64,000 nucleotides of DNA from NCBI GenBank assembly GCA_944383515.1, contig CALWPV010000087.1, positions 1 through 64,000 on the forward strand. The letters run 5' to 3'. Below the pieces are notes generated by a model, which was not told where the DNA came from, made no database searches, and saw only the letters and a program-made list of their open reading frames with translations. The DNA comes from an uncultured Clostridia bacterium (lineage in GTDB: Bacteria > Bacillota > Clostridia > Lachnospirales > Bianqueaceae). The position numbers and the translations under genes are program-made. Numbering within the stretch: position 1 is the stretch's first letter; each line of letters opens with the position of its first letter. Of this stretch, positions 50,117 to 59,549 are shown one piece after another.

Positions 50117-51064
50117 TTGATAGAAGTAAAAAACTTGACGAAACGGTACGGGGATCATCTGGCCCTCGACGATATTTCTTTTACGGTGGAAGACGGAGAG
50201 ATCGTCGGCTTTTTGGGACCGAACGGCGCCGGTAAGTCAACGACAATGAACATCATCACGGGATACCTTTCTTCTACAGAGGGGCAGGTTTTGGTAGATG
50301 GTGTCGATGTGCTGGAAGAGCCGTTAAAGGCGAAAGCCAAGATCGGATATTTGCCTGAAATTCCGCCTCTGTATGTGGACATGACGGTAGAAGAATATTT
50401 GGCATTCGATTGTGATCTGAAGCATGTTCCGGCCGCTAAAAAGCAGGAAACCATCGACCAGGTCAGCAAGCTGGCCCGGGTACAGGACGTAAAAGGGCGG
50501 CTGATTCGCAATCTGTCCAAAGGATACCGGCAGCGTGTCGGATTAGCACAGGCGCTGGTAGGGAATCCCGAAGTCCTTATTTTGGACGAGCCTACGGTAG
50601 GGCTGGATCCCAAGCAGATTATTGAAGTACGGGATCTGATTAAGAGTTTGAGCCGAAAACATACGATTTTATTGAGTTCTCATATTCTTCAAGAGGTGCA
50701 AGCCGTTTGCGATAAACTGGTAATTATCAATCATGGCCGTATTGTAGCGATTGATACGCCGGATGCGCTTTCGCGGAATATTCTCCAGATCAATAAGCTG
50801 GAGCTGCGTGTGAAGGGACCGAAAAATGACGTGCTCAGTGGCATTAAACAAATTGAAGGCGTTAAACTGGCAGAAATTCTGCGGATACGAGAAGAAGGTA
50901 CGGTCGATATCAACGTAGAAACCGAAGAGGACGTAGACGTACGGGAAGCAATCTTTGCATTTTGCAGTGATAACAATTATCCGCTCCTGATGATGAAAAC
51001 AGAAGAAATCAATCTGGAAGATATCTTCTTGCAGGTGACGGGTGAAAGAGAGGTTAGAAGGTAA
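50117..51064 (+). CDS. ABC transporter ATPase, Gld-type exporter
   Basis: A 315-residue ATP-binding subunit. Walker A GPNGAGKS (near 35), signature LSKGYRQR, Walker B LILDEPTVGLD, and a C-terminal extension of about 90 residues typical of exporters such as GldA/CcmA-type. It powers the membrane subunit of the next gene. Translation begins at TTG 50117, supported by AGGAGG 9 bases upstream. A TATAAT at 50079-50084 with a poor -35 may be its promoter. The stop codon is immediately followed by the permease ATG. The cargo is unknown. Confidence 0.88.
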   Translation: MIEVKNLTKRYGDHLALDDISFTVEDGEIVGFLGPNGAGKSTTMNIITGYLSSTEGQVLVDGVDVLEEPLKAKAKIGYLPEIPPLYVDMTVEEYLAFDCDLKHVPAAKKQETIDQVSKLARVQDVKGRLIRNLSKGYRQRVGLAQALVGNPEVLILDEPTVGLDPKQIIEVRDLIKSLSRKHTILLSSHILQEVQAVCDKLVIINHGRIVAIDTPDALSRNILQINKLELRVKGPKNDVLSGIKQIEGVKLAEILRIREEGTVDINVETEEDVDVREAIFAFCSDNNYPLLMMKTEEINLEDIFLQVTGEREVRR

Positions 51065-51934
51065 ATGAGAGCTGTTTTTTTGAAAGAGCTGCGCACGTAT
51101 TTCAAAAATCCTCTGGGATACGTATTTATCGGCATGATGCTGATTGTACTGGGCATTTATTATGCGCTGTACGCCATGTATTATCAGGCAGCGGATTATT
51201 ATCATGTACTAAATGCCGGTTCTTCGCTGATTATCTTTGTTATTCCGGTTCTGACCATGAGAATCATGTCGGAAGAAAGTAAGAATAAGACGGATCAAAT
51301 GCTGCTGACAGCGCCTATTAAAACATCGGGCATTGTTTTAGGTAAGTTTTTTGCGGCGGTGGTGCTGTTTTTAATGGTGGTACTGATCAGCGTAATTCAG
51401 CCGCTTACCACAGTCTTTGTGTTTGACGGCGATATGTCCATGCAGATGACGCTGGGAGCGTATATTGCTTTTATTATGCTGGGCATTACCTTTATTTCAA
51501 TTGGTATGTTCATTTCGTCTCTGACGGAAAATCAGCTGGTCGCGGCGGTAGTGACCATTGGCGTTTTCATTCTGCTTAACCTATTAGACGGTATTTATAC
51601 CATTTTGCCCAGTTCGCGGTATTTTTCGCTGGCAGTGATTGTTGTAGCGCTGGGAATTGTTTTGTTTTTAATTTACCGTTCTATTCACGAACTGGTAGTT
51701 ACAGGAATTATTGGCGCGGTCAGTTTAATTGCGCTGGTTGTGACGTTTTTCATTACGCCAGAGTCGTTCGATGGTCTGCTGGGAACAATTATGAGTTCTT
51801 TAGCTGTATTTCAACGGTATGCAGATATGTTTAGCGGCGTCTTTGAATTCGGACATATTGTGTTCTTCCTTTCAGTCACCGCGTTTTTCCTTTTCCTAAC
51901 GTATCAAGTTGTGGAAAAGAAGAGATGGAACTAA
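51065..51934 (+). CDS. ABC-2 type permease, GldF-like
   Basis: The 289-residue membrane subunit. An N-terminal KELRTYFKNPLGYVFIG segment is characteristic of ABC-2/GldF proteins; six hydrophobic segments follow, near 18-40, 55-72, 97-125, 138-165, 178-200 and 210-230, with a last one near 262-280. It follows the ATPase with no gap. In gliding Bacteroidetes GldAFG are needed for movement; in Clostridia the same set is found without gliding and its cargo is unknown. Confidence 0.85.
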   Translation: MRAVFLKELRTYFKNPLGYVFIGMMLIVLGIYYALYAMYYQAADYYHVLNAGSSLIIFVIPVLTMRIMSEESKNKTDQMLLTAPIKTSGIVLGKFFAAVVLFLMVVLISVIQPLTTVFVFDGDMSMQMTLGAYIAFIMLGITFISIGMFISSLTENQLVAAVVTIGVFILLNLLDGIYTILPSSRYFSLAVIVVALGIVLFLIYRSIHELVVTGIIGAVSLIALVVTFFITPESFDGLLGTIMSSLAVFQRYADMFSGVFEFGHIVFFLSVTAFFLFLTYQVVEKKRWN

Positions 51935-51949
51935 GAGGAGGGAGCCCCT

Positions 51950-53434
51950 ATGAAAAAGTTCAATTATAAAAGCTCCATGCAGCGGAAAAGAAACCTGAAA
52001 TATGGCGGATATGCTACGGTAACGACCATTATTTTGCTCGTTGCTTTAGTGCTTGGCAACGTGTTATTCAGTTTAACGGGCTGGCGCGTCGATTTAACGG
52101 AAAACGAGCTTTATACCCCGAGTGACGAGACCATGCAGGTGCTTAACAGTTTGGAAGACGACGTAACCATTTATGGTCTGTATAATCAGGGAACGGAAGA
52201 ATCGGAGTTTAACGCGCCGGTTATTAAGTTAATTGAAGCTTATGCAGATCTTTCGGACCGTGTAACATTTGAAACGGTAGATCCTTTAACGGATCCTACT
52301 TTTGTGAATCAGTTTCTAATGGATGATTCGGCTTCTCTGGAAAACGGAAGCTTAATCGTTGTCAATAACACAACGGGAAAATATAGAACCGTTGCGCTTT
52401 CTGATTTGTATGAAGTAACAAGCGATTACTCAACGCTAACACGAAACGTAACCGGATTTAGCGCGGAGCAGGCGCTTTCGGCTGCGATTCAGTATGTGTG
52501 TATCACGGATACGCCGGTGCTGTATCAGCTGCAAGGCCATAGTGAAGCGGTTCTGACCGACGATTTTATTGACTATTTGTCATATACTAACTTCTCGGTA
52601 GATACCATGAATTTAGTTACCGACGGAATTGAGACACTGGAAGCCGATACGGCAACGGTGATTCTGATTAACAATCCGCGGCGCGACCTGAGCGATTCTG
52701 AATACGAAATTCTATTAAATTATATGGAAAACGGTGGGCGTATGCTTTATTTGGCCGCGAGCGATATGCCGGAGCTGCCGAATTTTGAACGCTTGCTGGC
52801 AAGATTCGGACTCAGTATAGAGGGCGGTCTGATGATCGAAACCTCACAGGATCATTTTTATAGTCACCCTGCGTACATTTTGCCGGAACTGTCCGACGAA
52901 AGCGATATTTCGCTTTATATGCAAGACGAGCAGAATGCGTACTGCTTGTTTACAATGCCGGCTGCCATTACGCTGAATGAAGACCGGAGTAATCGTATTA
53001 CAATTCAAACAGTGGTTTCCACCTCAGACGGCGCAGTGATTAAAGCCGATGGCAACGAAGCGTACGTGCAAGAAGAGGGCGACCTTACGGGACCGTTCAA
53101 TTTGTGTGTGACGGCGGAAGAACAGGTCTATAAAGAGAGTGGCAATGTGGCAACGGCCAAGCTAGCTGTGGTTGGTTCTTCTGATTTTATCGATATTGAT
53201 AACGCTAATAGTTCTCCGGTGGTAACGGGTAACTATCGTCTTACTGCACTTTTGTGCGATTATTTGCAGGACTCTGTTAGCCAGTTGTTTATTTCCTCGA
53301 AGAGTTTGGAAGAGGGCTCGATTCAGACCACACAAGCTGACTTCATTTTCTACGGGCTGATCTTTACGGTTGTTGTTCCGCTGATTATTATTTTGGCTGG
53401 CGTAGTGATTTGGGTAAGGAGGAAACATCTGTAA
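51950..53434 (+). CDS. GldG-like auxiliary protein of the ABC exporter
   Basis: A 494-residue protein with a membrane helix near the N-terminus (about 23-45, VTTIILLVALVLGNVLFSLTG), a large outside domain and a second helix at the C-terminus (about 467-488). The outer part has the GldG-type stretch RVDLTENELYTPSDETMQVL and a CITDTPVLYQLQGHSE motif in a Rossmann-like region. It likely forms the outside part of the exporter. GAGGAGGGAG precedes the ATG 16 bases after the permease. Its stop overlaps the next start. Confidence 0.82.
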   Translation: MKKFNYKSSMQRKRNLKYGGYATVTTIILLVALVLGNVLFSLTGWRVDLTENELYTPSDETMQVLNSLEDDVTIYGLYNQGTEESEFNAPVIKLIEAYADLSDRVTFETVDPLTDPTFVNQFLMDDSASLENGSLIVVNNTTGKYRTVALSDLYEVTSDYSTLTRNVTGFSAEQALSAAIQYVCITDTPVLYQLQGHSEAVLTDDFIDYLSYTNFSVDTMNLVTDGIETLEADTATVILINNPRRDLSDSEYEILLNYMENGGRMLYLAASDMPELPNFERLLARFGLSIEGGLMIETSQDHFYSHPAYILPELSDESDISLYMQDEQNAYCLFTMPAAITLNEDRSNRITIQTVVSTSDGAVIKADGNEAYVQEEGDLTGPFNLCVTAEEQVYKESGNVATAKLAVVGSSDFIDIDNANSSPVVTGNYRLTALLCDYLQDSVSQLFISSKSLEEGSIQTTQADFIFYGLIFTVVVPLIIILAGVVIWVRRKHL

Positions 53435-54954
53435 TGTCGAAGAAGAAAAAACTGATCCTCATGGTGATCGCGGTGATTGTTTTAATCGCCGCGGTCATCG
53501 CGGTTGTACGCTATAATGAATATGTTGCTTCTCAGCAACCTGAAGAGTCTTCGAGTTCCATTGTATTAAAGAATCTATTCGAGAATGAGCGGGAAAATAT
53601 TGAATCGATCAATCTGAATAACCAGGAAGGTTCCATTACGATTATTCCCAATGGAACCGATTCGAATGGAGCGGTTCAGTGGGCGATTCAAGGGCATGAA
53701 GATTGGACATTGACATCGACTCACAATAACTTAATATCTATGGCGTGCTTATTCCAGGTTTATAAAGAAATAGAAACTGATGTAACAGATGAAAGCCGAC
53801 TAGAGGAATTTGGCTTGCTGAATCCCACTTCAACGGTGACCATTACCCTAAAAGACGGTACACAGCAGATTGTTCGGATTGGTAATTTGTCCAGCGACCA
53901 GGAATATACGTTCTGCATGATGGAAGGCGATAATACGGTGTATGCCTGCAATGCAACGTATAATTCATATGCTACGCTTACCGAAGAAGGGCTAAGACAG
54001 GCTACGATTACCAGCCTAGATACGGAGGCGCAGCTTTATAGTTTATTCGCGCAGAAAAAGGGAGACCGTGCTGTTATGCTCGAGTATGACGAGACGCAGC
54101 AAAATGTGTCGGAAGAAAATGTAATTTTGAGTAATGAATATGTGTTTGTACAGCCGTATAGCGGCGAGCATATTCAGGTGTTATCCGACGTAGCGTCCAC
54201 ATATTACCAGAACCTTACTACGCCGACCATTGTGGAAACAATTGAGGCCAACTGCAGCGACTTTGATCAATATGGTTTAGGGGATGAACCTGAATATCGT
54301 GAGACCATTGTATCCAGAACAACGAATAGCGACGGAGAATATGAATATACTACGACAGACTATTTGTTTGGCTACACCTATGGCGAAAATGACGAATATA
54401 TTTATTTCCGCGAAGGAGATAGCACGTTAGTTATGGGAGTAGAGGTTTCGTGTCTGGATACACGCCAGTTTGAACCGTTTTCTTTTGTCAACAAATTGGT
54501 TTATCTGGGAAGCGTGAATGATATTCAATCGGGTAGTATTACCGTAGGAGGCGAAACGCATACCTTCTCGATTCGGCGCGCGGAAACAACGGCGCAAACC
54601 AGTGAAGCGACTGAAAGCAGTAGTACGGAAGAAGATCTGGCGACCTATCGGGTCGATGATACCCTGGTGAATACGGATGCGTTTTTGAGCATGTACCAGA
54701 ACTTCCTGTCAATTCCTCCCGAATACGAGATTTGGGTCGAAGACGAAGGCGTGCCGTCCTATGACGAATCCGACGCAATAGAATTTCGCATTGTTTATAA
54801 CGATGGAACGGAAGAGACCATTCGTTATTACCGGTTATCGGAGTTTTATTATGTAACGCAGGTGCAGGACGACCTGTGGTTCGCCTGCGGCAGCTCGTAT
54901 GTCGAGAACTTCCTTGAGGCGTTTAACGAGTGTCTGAATGCTAAGGTAGGTTAA
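53434..54954 (+). CDS. DUF4340-type membrane-anchored protein
   Basis: A 506-residue protein with one N-terminal helix (about 5-24, LILMVIAVIVLIAAVIAVV) and a large outside region rich in Asp, Glu, Ser and Thr. Repeated beta-type units (TVTITLKDGTQQIVRIGNL) match the DUF4340 family that goes with GldG genes. It is the last of four genes in the exporter operon; its ATG shares one base with the preceding stop and has AAGGAGG 10 bases upstream. A serine/glutamate-rich linker lies at about 388-405. Function is unknown; it may be a surface partner of the exporter. Confidence 0.75.
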   Translation: MSKKKKLILMVIAVIVLIAAVIAVVRYNEYVASQQPEESSSSIVLKNLFENERENIESINLNNQEGSITIIPNGTDSNGAVQWAIQGHEDWTLTSTHNNLISMACLFQVYKEIETDVTDESRLEEFGLLNPTSTVTITLKDGTQQIVRIGNLSSDQEYTFCMMEGDNTVYACNATYNSYATLTEEGLRQATITSLDTEAQLYSLFAQKKGDRAVMLEYDETQQNVSEENVILSNEYVFVQPYSGEHIQVLSDVASTYYQNLTTPTIVETIEANCSDFDQYGLGDEPEYRETIVSRTTNSDGEYEYTTTDYLFGYTYGENDEYIYFREGDSTLVMGVEVSCLDTRQFEPFSFVNKLVYLGSVNDIQSGSITVGGETHTFSIRRAETTAQTSEATESSSTEEDLATYRVDDTLVNTDAFLSMYQNFLSIPPEYEIWVEDEGVPSYDESDAIEFRIVYNDGTEETIRYYRLSEFYYVTQVQDDLWFACGSSYVENFLEAFNECLNAKVG

Positions 54955-54966
54955 AGATTTTTTAAG

Positions 54967-54997
54967 AGTTCAGCAGCTAAGCTGCTGAACTTTTTTT
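54967..54997 (+). terminator. exporter operon terminator
   Basis: A perfect 11-bp stem AGTTCAGCAGC/GCTGCTGAACT followed by seven T. Confidence 0.88.
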
Positions 54998-54998
54998 A

Positions 54999-55027
54999 TT
55001 GCGGCAAACTATGATTTATGGTATACT
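54999..55027 (+). promoter_or_regulatory. promoter of the ACT regulator (extended -10)
   Basis: TTGCGG (54999-55004), a 17-base spacer with TGG, and TATACT (55022-55027). Confidence 0.6.
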
Positions 55028-55133
55028 TCTGATATCAATACGCTGAATTGCACAGTGCTGCACAAATGTAGCGCCGTACATACACAGCGGTGGCGTTTCT
55101 AGGAGTTTTTTAAGTAGTAAAGGAGAGTTTGAA

Positions 55134-55574
55134 ATGTACAAAAACGAATATTTCATCGTGGATAAGGAAGCCTTGCCAGAGGTTTATGCACAGGTGGTAG
55201 AAGCTAAGCGGCTGCTTGCCAGCGGCAAAGCGGCCACGGTGCAGGAGGCTGTAGAAATCGCAGGCGTAAGCCGGAGTTCTTTTTATAAATATAAAGACGC
55301 GATTGAGCCGTTTACTGATATGGTTCGTAAGAAAACCGTCACCATTGCAGCGAAACTGGAAGATATTCAAGGAGTTTTACCTAAATTCTTGTCTGTTTTA
55401 GAGGAAGCGGGCGTTAATATTTTGACGATTCATCAAGCGATTCCGATTAATGGGATTGCCGATGTTTCGTTAAGCATGGAAGTGCTGGAGGAAGCATGGC
55501 GTTTTGATGAGATCATGGCGGCGTTAAACGCAGTAAATGGTGTTCAAAAAATTCAAATTTTAGCAAGAGAATAA
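55134..55574 (+). CDS. ACT-domain regulatory protein (UPF0735/PheB-like)
   Basis: A 146-residue cytoplasmic protein. The first half is a helix-turn-helix-like part (ATVQEAVEIAGVSRSSFYKYKDAI), the second an ACT domain (KTVTIAAKLEDIQGVLPKFLSVLEEAGVNILTIHQ to NGVQKIQIL). ACT domains bind amino acids. This form matches the UPF0735/PheB family, often next to hom and thrB genes in Firmicutes. AAAGGAGAG precedes the ATG. Control of the following hom-lysC genes in response to threonine or a related amino acid is inferred. Confidence 0.85.
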   Translation: MYKNEYFIVDKEALPEVYAQVVEAKRLLASGKAATVQEAVEIAGVSRSSFYKYKDAIEPFTDMVRKKTVTIAAKLEDIQGVLPKFLSVLEEAGVNILTIHQAIPINGIADVSLSMEVLEEAWRFDEIMAALNAVNGVQKIQILARE

Positions 55575-55580
55575 AGAAAC

Positions 55581-55617
55581 GCGATCATCAGGGCTACCTA
55601 GTAGCCCTGATGATCGC
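55581..55617. repeat. 17-bp perfect inverted repeat between ACT regulator and hom
   Basis: GCGATCATCAGGGCTAC (55581-55597) and its exact complement (55601-55617) flank a CTA loop. No T run follows on the plus strand, so it is not a standard terminator for the ACT gene. Confidence 0.85.
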
Positions 55618-55644
55618 CAATAAGGGTAAAAAAAGGGGATAAGA

Positions 55645-56871
55645 ATGGATATAGCGATTTTAGGATATGGTACCGTAGGTTCTGGTACGGTTAACGTGCT
55701 CACGCGCAACCGGGAATTGATTGCGGAAGACAGCGGCGAAGTGCTGCGGATTAAAGCGATTTTGGACTTAAAAGATTTTCCCGGCGATCCCTACGAAGAA
55801 AGAATCGTTCATCAATTCGAAGACATTGTTAACGATCCCACCATTGAAGTTGTGGCCGAAACAATGGGGGGCCTGCATCCGGCGTTTGAATATGTTTCAA
55901 AGCTGCTGGAGGCGGGGAAAAGCGTGGTAACTTCAAATAAGGATCTGGTGGCTGCCTACGGAGAACAGCTGCTGGAAATCGCGGCGGCGCATGCCGTAGA
56001 CTTTTTTTATGAGGCCAGTGTTGGCGGCGGCATTCCTATTATGCGCATGATTAATGAATGTATGATTCAGGAAAGAATATACGAAATTATGGCCATTTTA
56101 AATGGCACAACCAATTATATTCTGACTGAAATGGAAGAAGAAGGCGCTTCCTTTGAAGAAGCGCTGGAAGACGCGCAAGAACTGGGTTACGCAGAGCAAA
56201 ACCCGGAAAGCGACGTAGAAGGTATGGATCCCGCGCGTAAACTCGCCATTTTATCTACCCATGCTTTTTGTGTTGACGTGGACTGGACGCAGATTGAGCG
56301 CAGGGGGATTACGCATATCACGCCTGACGATATTGCCATTGCCAAGGCGATTGATCACCACATTAAATTGGTGGCACGCAGCCGCATGGTAGGGTCTCGT
56401 CTTTTTGCCAGCGTTGAACCCATGTTATTGCCGGAAGATCATAAGCTGGCTCAAATCGAAGACGTATACAATAGCATTATGATTAAAGGCAATATGCTGG
56501 ACGATATCACGGTGCAGGGAAAAGGGGCAGGGAGCCTGCCCACGGGAAGCGCTGTGGCCGCCGATCTGATTATGGCGGCTATCAATAAAAAAGATCATGT
56601 AACCTCAACTACGTATCATGAATATGCCAAAGTAAAACCGGAGAGCTTTAGCAGTTTGGGACAAACCTATATGCTGCGGACGGATAAGAGCGTATCGATG
56701 CCGCAGGAGGGAATTATTTCCGGTATTCAGGTGGATCATATCCATGCCTATTTTACTAAACAGCTTAAGTCACAGGAACTGCGCGATTTAATCCAGCAGC
56801 TGGAAATTCGCGGCGTACAGGTACTCAGCTGCTTGGTTATGGAACAGGAGGATCTTAGTGTTAATCGTTAA
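55645..56871 (+). CDS. hom: homoserine dehydrogenase (hom-lysC operon)
   Basis: Reduces aspartate semialdehyde to homoserine. It has 408 residues with Rossmann ILGYGTVGSG (5-14), the SNKDLVAAYG part, ASVGGGIPIMR, ILNGTTNYILTEM and ESDVEGMDPARKLAIL with the catalytic Lys. The C-terminal 80 residues are divergent and do not read as a clear ACT domain, unlike the paralogue at 15241. It overlaps lysC by 14 bases, tying the first and third steps of the aspartate pathway. The ATG is preceded by AAAAGGGGATAAG. Confidence 0.92.
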   Translation: MDIAILGYGTVGSGTVNVLTRNRELIAEDSGEVLRIKAILDLKDFPGDPYEERIVHQFEDIVNDPTIEVVAETMGGLHPAFEYVSKLLEAGKSVVTSNKDLVAAYGEQLLEIAAAHAVDFFYEASVGGGIPIMRMINECMIQERIYEIMAILNGTTNYILTEMEEEGASFEEALEDAQELGYAEQNPESDVEGMDPARKLAILSTHAFCVDVDWTQIERRGITHITPDDIAIAKAIDHHIKLVARSRMVGSRLFASVEPMLLPEDHKLAQIEDVYNSIMIKGNMLDDITVQGKGAGSLPTGSAVAADLIMAAINKKDHVTSTTYHEYAKVKPESFSSLGQTYMLRTDKSVSMPQEGIISGIQVDHIHAYFTKQLKSQELRDLIQQLEIRGVQVLSCLVMEQEDLSVNR

Positions 56872-58081
56872 AAAATATGGAGGAAGCTCAGTAGCTACTC
56901 CGGAGCGGGTTCGAAACGTAGCTTCCCAAATTATAGAAGACGTTGAAAAAGGGTATCAAATTGTTGTTGTTTTATCGGCGCAAGGCAAAACAACAGATGA
57001 GCTGGTGGCGCGCGCATATGAAATGAATCCAAAGCCGTCCAGACGTGAGCTGGATATGCTGCTCAGCACAGGAGAGCAGCAATCGGTGGCGCTTATGGCC
57101 ATGACGCTGCAGGCTATGGGGTATCAGGCCGTTTCTTTAAATGCGTTTCAGGTGCCCATGCATACGAATAAAACGTACGGCAGTGCCCGGCTGGAAGCCA
57201 TCGGTACCGATCGACTCCAGGCAGAACTGGATTGCGGCAATATAGTATTGGTAACAGGATTTCAGGGCGTGAACCGTTATGAAGATATTACAACGCTGGG
57301 ACGCGGTGGTTCAGACACAACAGCCGTAGCGCTGGCGGCGGCGCTGCAGGCAGACCGATGCCAAATTTATACCGACGTAGAAGGGGTATATACGGCAGAT
57401 CCGCGCTATGTTAAAGACGCCAGAAAGCTGGAAGAGATTGGTTACGACGAAATGCTGGAGCTGGCTTCTACCGGCGCCAAAGTTTTACATAACCGCTGCG
57501 TTGAAATGGCAAAAAAATATAACGTACAAATTGAAGTGCTTTCCAGTATGGTGAAAGCGCCCGGCACGTTAGTGAAGGAGGATTCTCTGGTGGAAAGAAT
57601 GATGGTAAGCGGCGTAGCTGCCGATAAAAATGTGGCTCGTATTTCGGTGATTGGTATTCCCGATTTACCCGGGAAAGCGTTTGCTTTATTTAATTTGCTC
57701 TCGCAGCAGGGTATTAATGTAGACATTATTTTACAATCGATTGGGCGAGAAGACAGAAAGGACATTTCCTTTACGGTAGCAGAGGAAAATGCCGAAGAAG
57801 CGTATGAAATTGTTAAAAAGCACCAGCAGGCACTCGGCGCCGAGGAAGTGACGTGTACGAAAGACGTGGCGAAAGTATCGCTGGTGGGCGCCGGCATGAT
57901 TTCGAATCCCGGCGTAGCGACGCAGATGTTTGAGGCGTTGTATAGCGCTCAGGTCAATATTCGCATGATTTCAACCTCAGAAATAAAAATTTCAGTCTTA
58001 GTCGATAAGGATCAGGTGGAAGACGCGGTAAGGGCCGTTCACCATCAATTTAGATTGTATAAAAAAGAAAGCGGGAGGTAA
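56858..58081 (+). CDS. lysC: aspartate kinase
   Basis: Phosphorylates aspartate, the committed step to lysine, threonine and methionine. The 407 residues show VKKYGGSSVATPERVRNVA at the start, the TTLGRGGSDTTAVALA substrate-binding motif, and two ACT domains (about 265-335 and 345-405) for feedback binding. It begins with GTG 56858, inside hom, with AGGAGG upstream. It is the middle of an overlapping hom-lysC pair; the pssA gene follows after 11 bases. An internal start for a separate beta subunit, as in Bacillus LysC, is not evident. Confidence 0.94.
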   Translation: MLIVKKYGGSSVATPERVRNVASQIIEDVEKGYQIVVVLSAQGKTTDELVARAYEMNPKPSRRELDMLLSTGEQQSVALMAMTLQAMGYQAVSLNAFQVPMHTNKTYGSARLEAIGTDRLQAELDCGNIVLVTGFQGVNRYEDITTLGRGGSDTTAVALAAALQADRCQIYTDVEGVYTADPRYVKDARKLEEIGYDEMLELASTGAKVLHNRCVEMAKKYNVQIEVLSSMVKAPGTLVKEDSLVERMMVSGVAADKNVARISVIGIPDLPGKAFALFNLLSQQGINVDIILQSIGREDRKDISFTVAEENAEEAYEIVKKHQQALGAEEVTCTKDVAKVSLVGAGMISNPGVATQMFEALYSAQVNIRMISTSEIKISVLVDKDQVEDAVRAVHHQFRLYKKESGR

Positions 58082-58092
58082 TCAGTTTTAGC

Positions 58093-58719
58093 ATGATAGG
58101 ATATTATAACTGGTCGGTGGTGTTAACTTATGTAGGGCTGGCAGCAGCGATCATAGGTATCACTTTTGCCCTACAGGGAGATATTCGCGTTGCTGGCATG
58201 CTGATTATGGTTTCGAGTGTATGCGATATGTTTGACGGACAAGTAGCACGGGTCATTAAACGAAGTGAGCCGGCAAAGCGGTTTGGTATTCAGATTGATT
58301 CGCTTTGCGACTTAGTTTGCTTTGGTGTTTTTCCTGCCCTGATCGGATATGGTTTGGGCATTCGCGGCGTTATCGGTACACTGGCCATGATCTTTTTTGT
58401 ACTTTGCGGCGTTATTCGTTTGGCCTATTTTAATGTGCATGAAGAAGAGCGCCAGGAACAAACAACGGAAAGAAGAAAGTATTATCAAGGACTTCCCATT
58501 ACAACGTCAGGCGCGCTGGCTCCGATATGCCTTATGCTGACATTGGCGCTGGGCGGCAATTTTAAAATTGTGTATACCGTATTTCTATTCGTTGTTGGGC
58601 TGGCTTTTGTGATTGATTTTCCGGTGAAAAAACCGCATGGCGTTTTTAAATGGATTTTACTGGTTGTTGATATCACAATTTTTGTCTGCATTTGTTGTTT
58701 CGGAGGCCGGATAGCGTGA
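58093..58719 (+). CDS. pssA: CDP-diacylglycerol--serine O-phosphatidyltransferase
   Basis: Membrane enzyme joining serine to CDP-diacylglycerol to form phosphatidylserine. The 208 residues have the CDP-alcohol phosphotransferase motif D-x2-D-G-x2-A-R-x8-G-x3-D-x3-D, read here from CDMFDGQVARVI to IQIDSLCD, with six hydrophobic segments. GGGAGG lies a long 14 bases before the ATG. Its TGA overlaps the psd GTG, so substrate supply for the decarboxylase is coupled. Confidence 0.92.
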   Translation: MIGYYNWSVVLTYVGLAAAIIGITFALQGDIRVAGMLIMVSSVCDMFDGQVARVIKRSEPAKRFGIQIDSLCDLVCFGVFPALIGYGLGIRGVIGTLAMIFFVLCGVIRLAYFNVHEEERQEQTTERRKYYQGLPITTSGALAPICLMLTLALGGNFKIVYTVFLFVVGLAFVIDFPVKKPHGVFKWILLVVDITIFVCICCFGGRIA

Positions 58720-59543
58720 AAAAGCAAGGGAGCAAGGTTTTGCGGTTTTTGTATACGAATCGCCTAGGAAGAGTAGCGCTGCGGCGCCTGGTTAAACGCG
58801 AGGTATCGCAGCAGGCAAGAGGCTTGTTTACGTCTTCGGTTTCTCGGTTGGCGATTCCCTTGTTTATTCGTAAGGCAAAAATTGATATGACTCAGTTTAT
58901 GCCAGGACCATATCGCAGTTTCAATGAATTTTTTATTCGTCAGATCCGGCCGAAGGCAAGGCCTATCGATAAAACCCCGGAGCATGTAATTAGCCCTTGC
59001 GACGCTAAAGCAGCGGCGTATCCGGTTACACGCGGCAGTGTATGGCATGTTAAAGGAACAGATTATTCGCTGGCCGCCCTACTGGGGAGCGCGGAGCTGG
59101 CTGCGCGCTATGAGGGCGGCGTTGGCGTCGTTTTGCGTTTGACTCCCGATGACTACCATCGGTATTGTTATTTGGACGACGGATACTTAGAGACGTACCG
59201 CTTTATTCCCGGTGTTTTGCACACGGTGCAGCCCATTGCCGAAAAAGAACAGGTTTTGGCAGTAAATTGCCGGGAGTATACGGTGCTGCAGACAGAGCAT
59301 TTCGGGCCGGTTCTTCAAATGGAGGTAGGGGCTGTGCTCATTGGCCATATTGTTAACTACCATTCCCATCACCGTTTTAAGCGTGGTGAAGAAAAAGGGC
59401 GTTTTGAGTATGGAGGTTCTACCATTCTTCTATTTTTTGAAAAAGGAAGAGTTCGTTTACACCCTCAGCTTTTTAAATCAGGAAGCTGCGGACGAGAAGT
59501 GCGCCTGCGCATGGGACAAACTATTGGAAGCAAGGAGAAATAA
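58716..59543 (+). CDS. psd: phosphatidylserine decarboxylase
   Basis: Converts phosphatidylserine to phosphatidylethanolamine at the membrane. The 275-residue proenzyme is cleaved at a conserved serine that becomes the pyruvoyl group; EYGGSTILLFF near 238-248 is that site (Gly-Ser-Thr). Other family parts are PYRSFNEFFIRQIRP, SPCDAKA and LTPDDYHRYCY. GTG 58716 overlaps the pssA stop (GTGA), with CGGAGG 10 bases upstream. Together pssA and psd supply the cell's PE. Confidence 0.93.
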   Translation: MKKQGSKVLRFLYTNRLGRVALRRLVKREVSQQARGLFTSSVSRLAIPLFIRKAKIDMTQFMPGPYRSFNEFFIRQIRPKARPIDKTPEHVISPCDAKAAAYPVTRGSVWHVKGTDYSLAALLGSAELAARYEGGVGVVLRLTPDDYHRYCYLDDGYLETYRFIPGVLHTVQPIAEKEQVLAVNCREYTVLQTEHFGPVLQMEVGAVLIGHIVNYHSHHRFKRGEEKGRFEYGGSTILLFFEKGRVRLHPQLFKSGSCGREVRLRMGQTIGSKEK

Positions 59544-59549
59544 AAGAGC

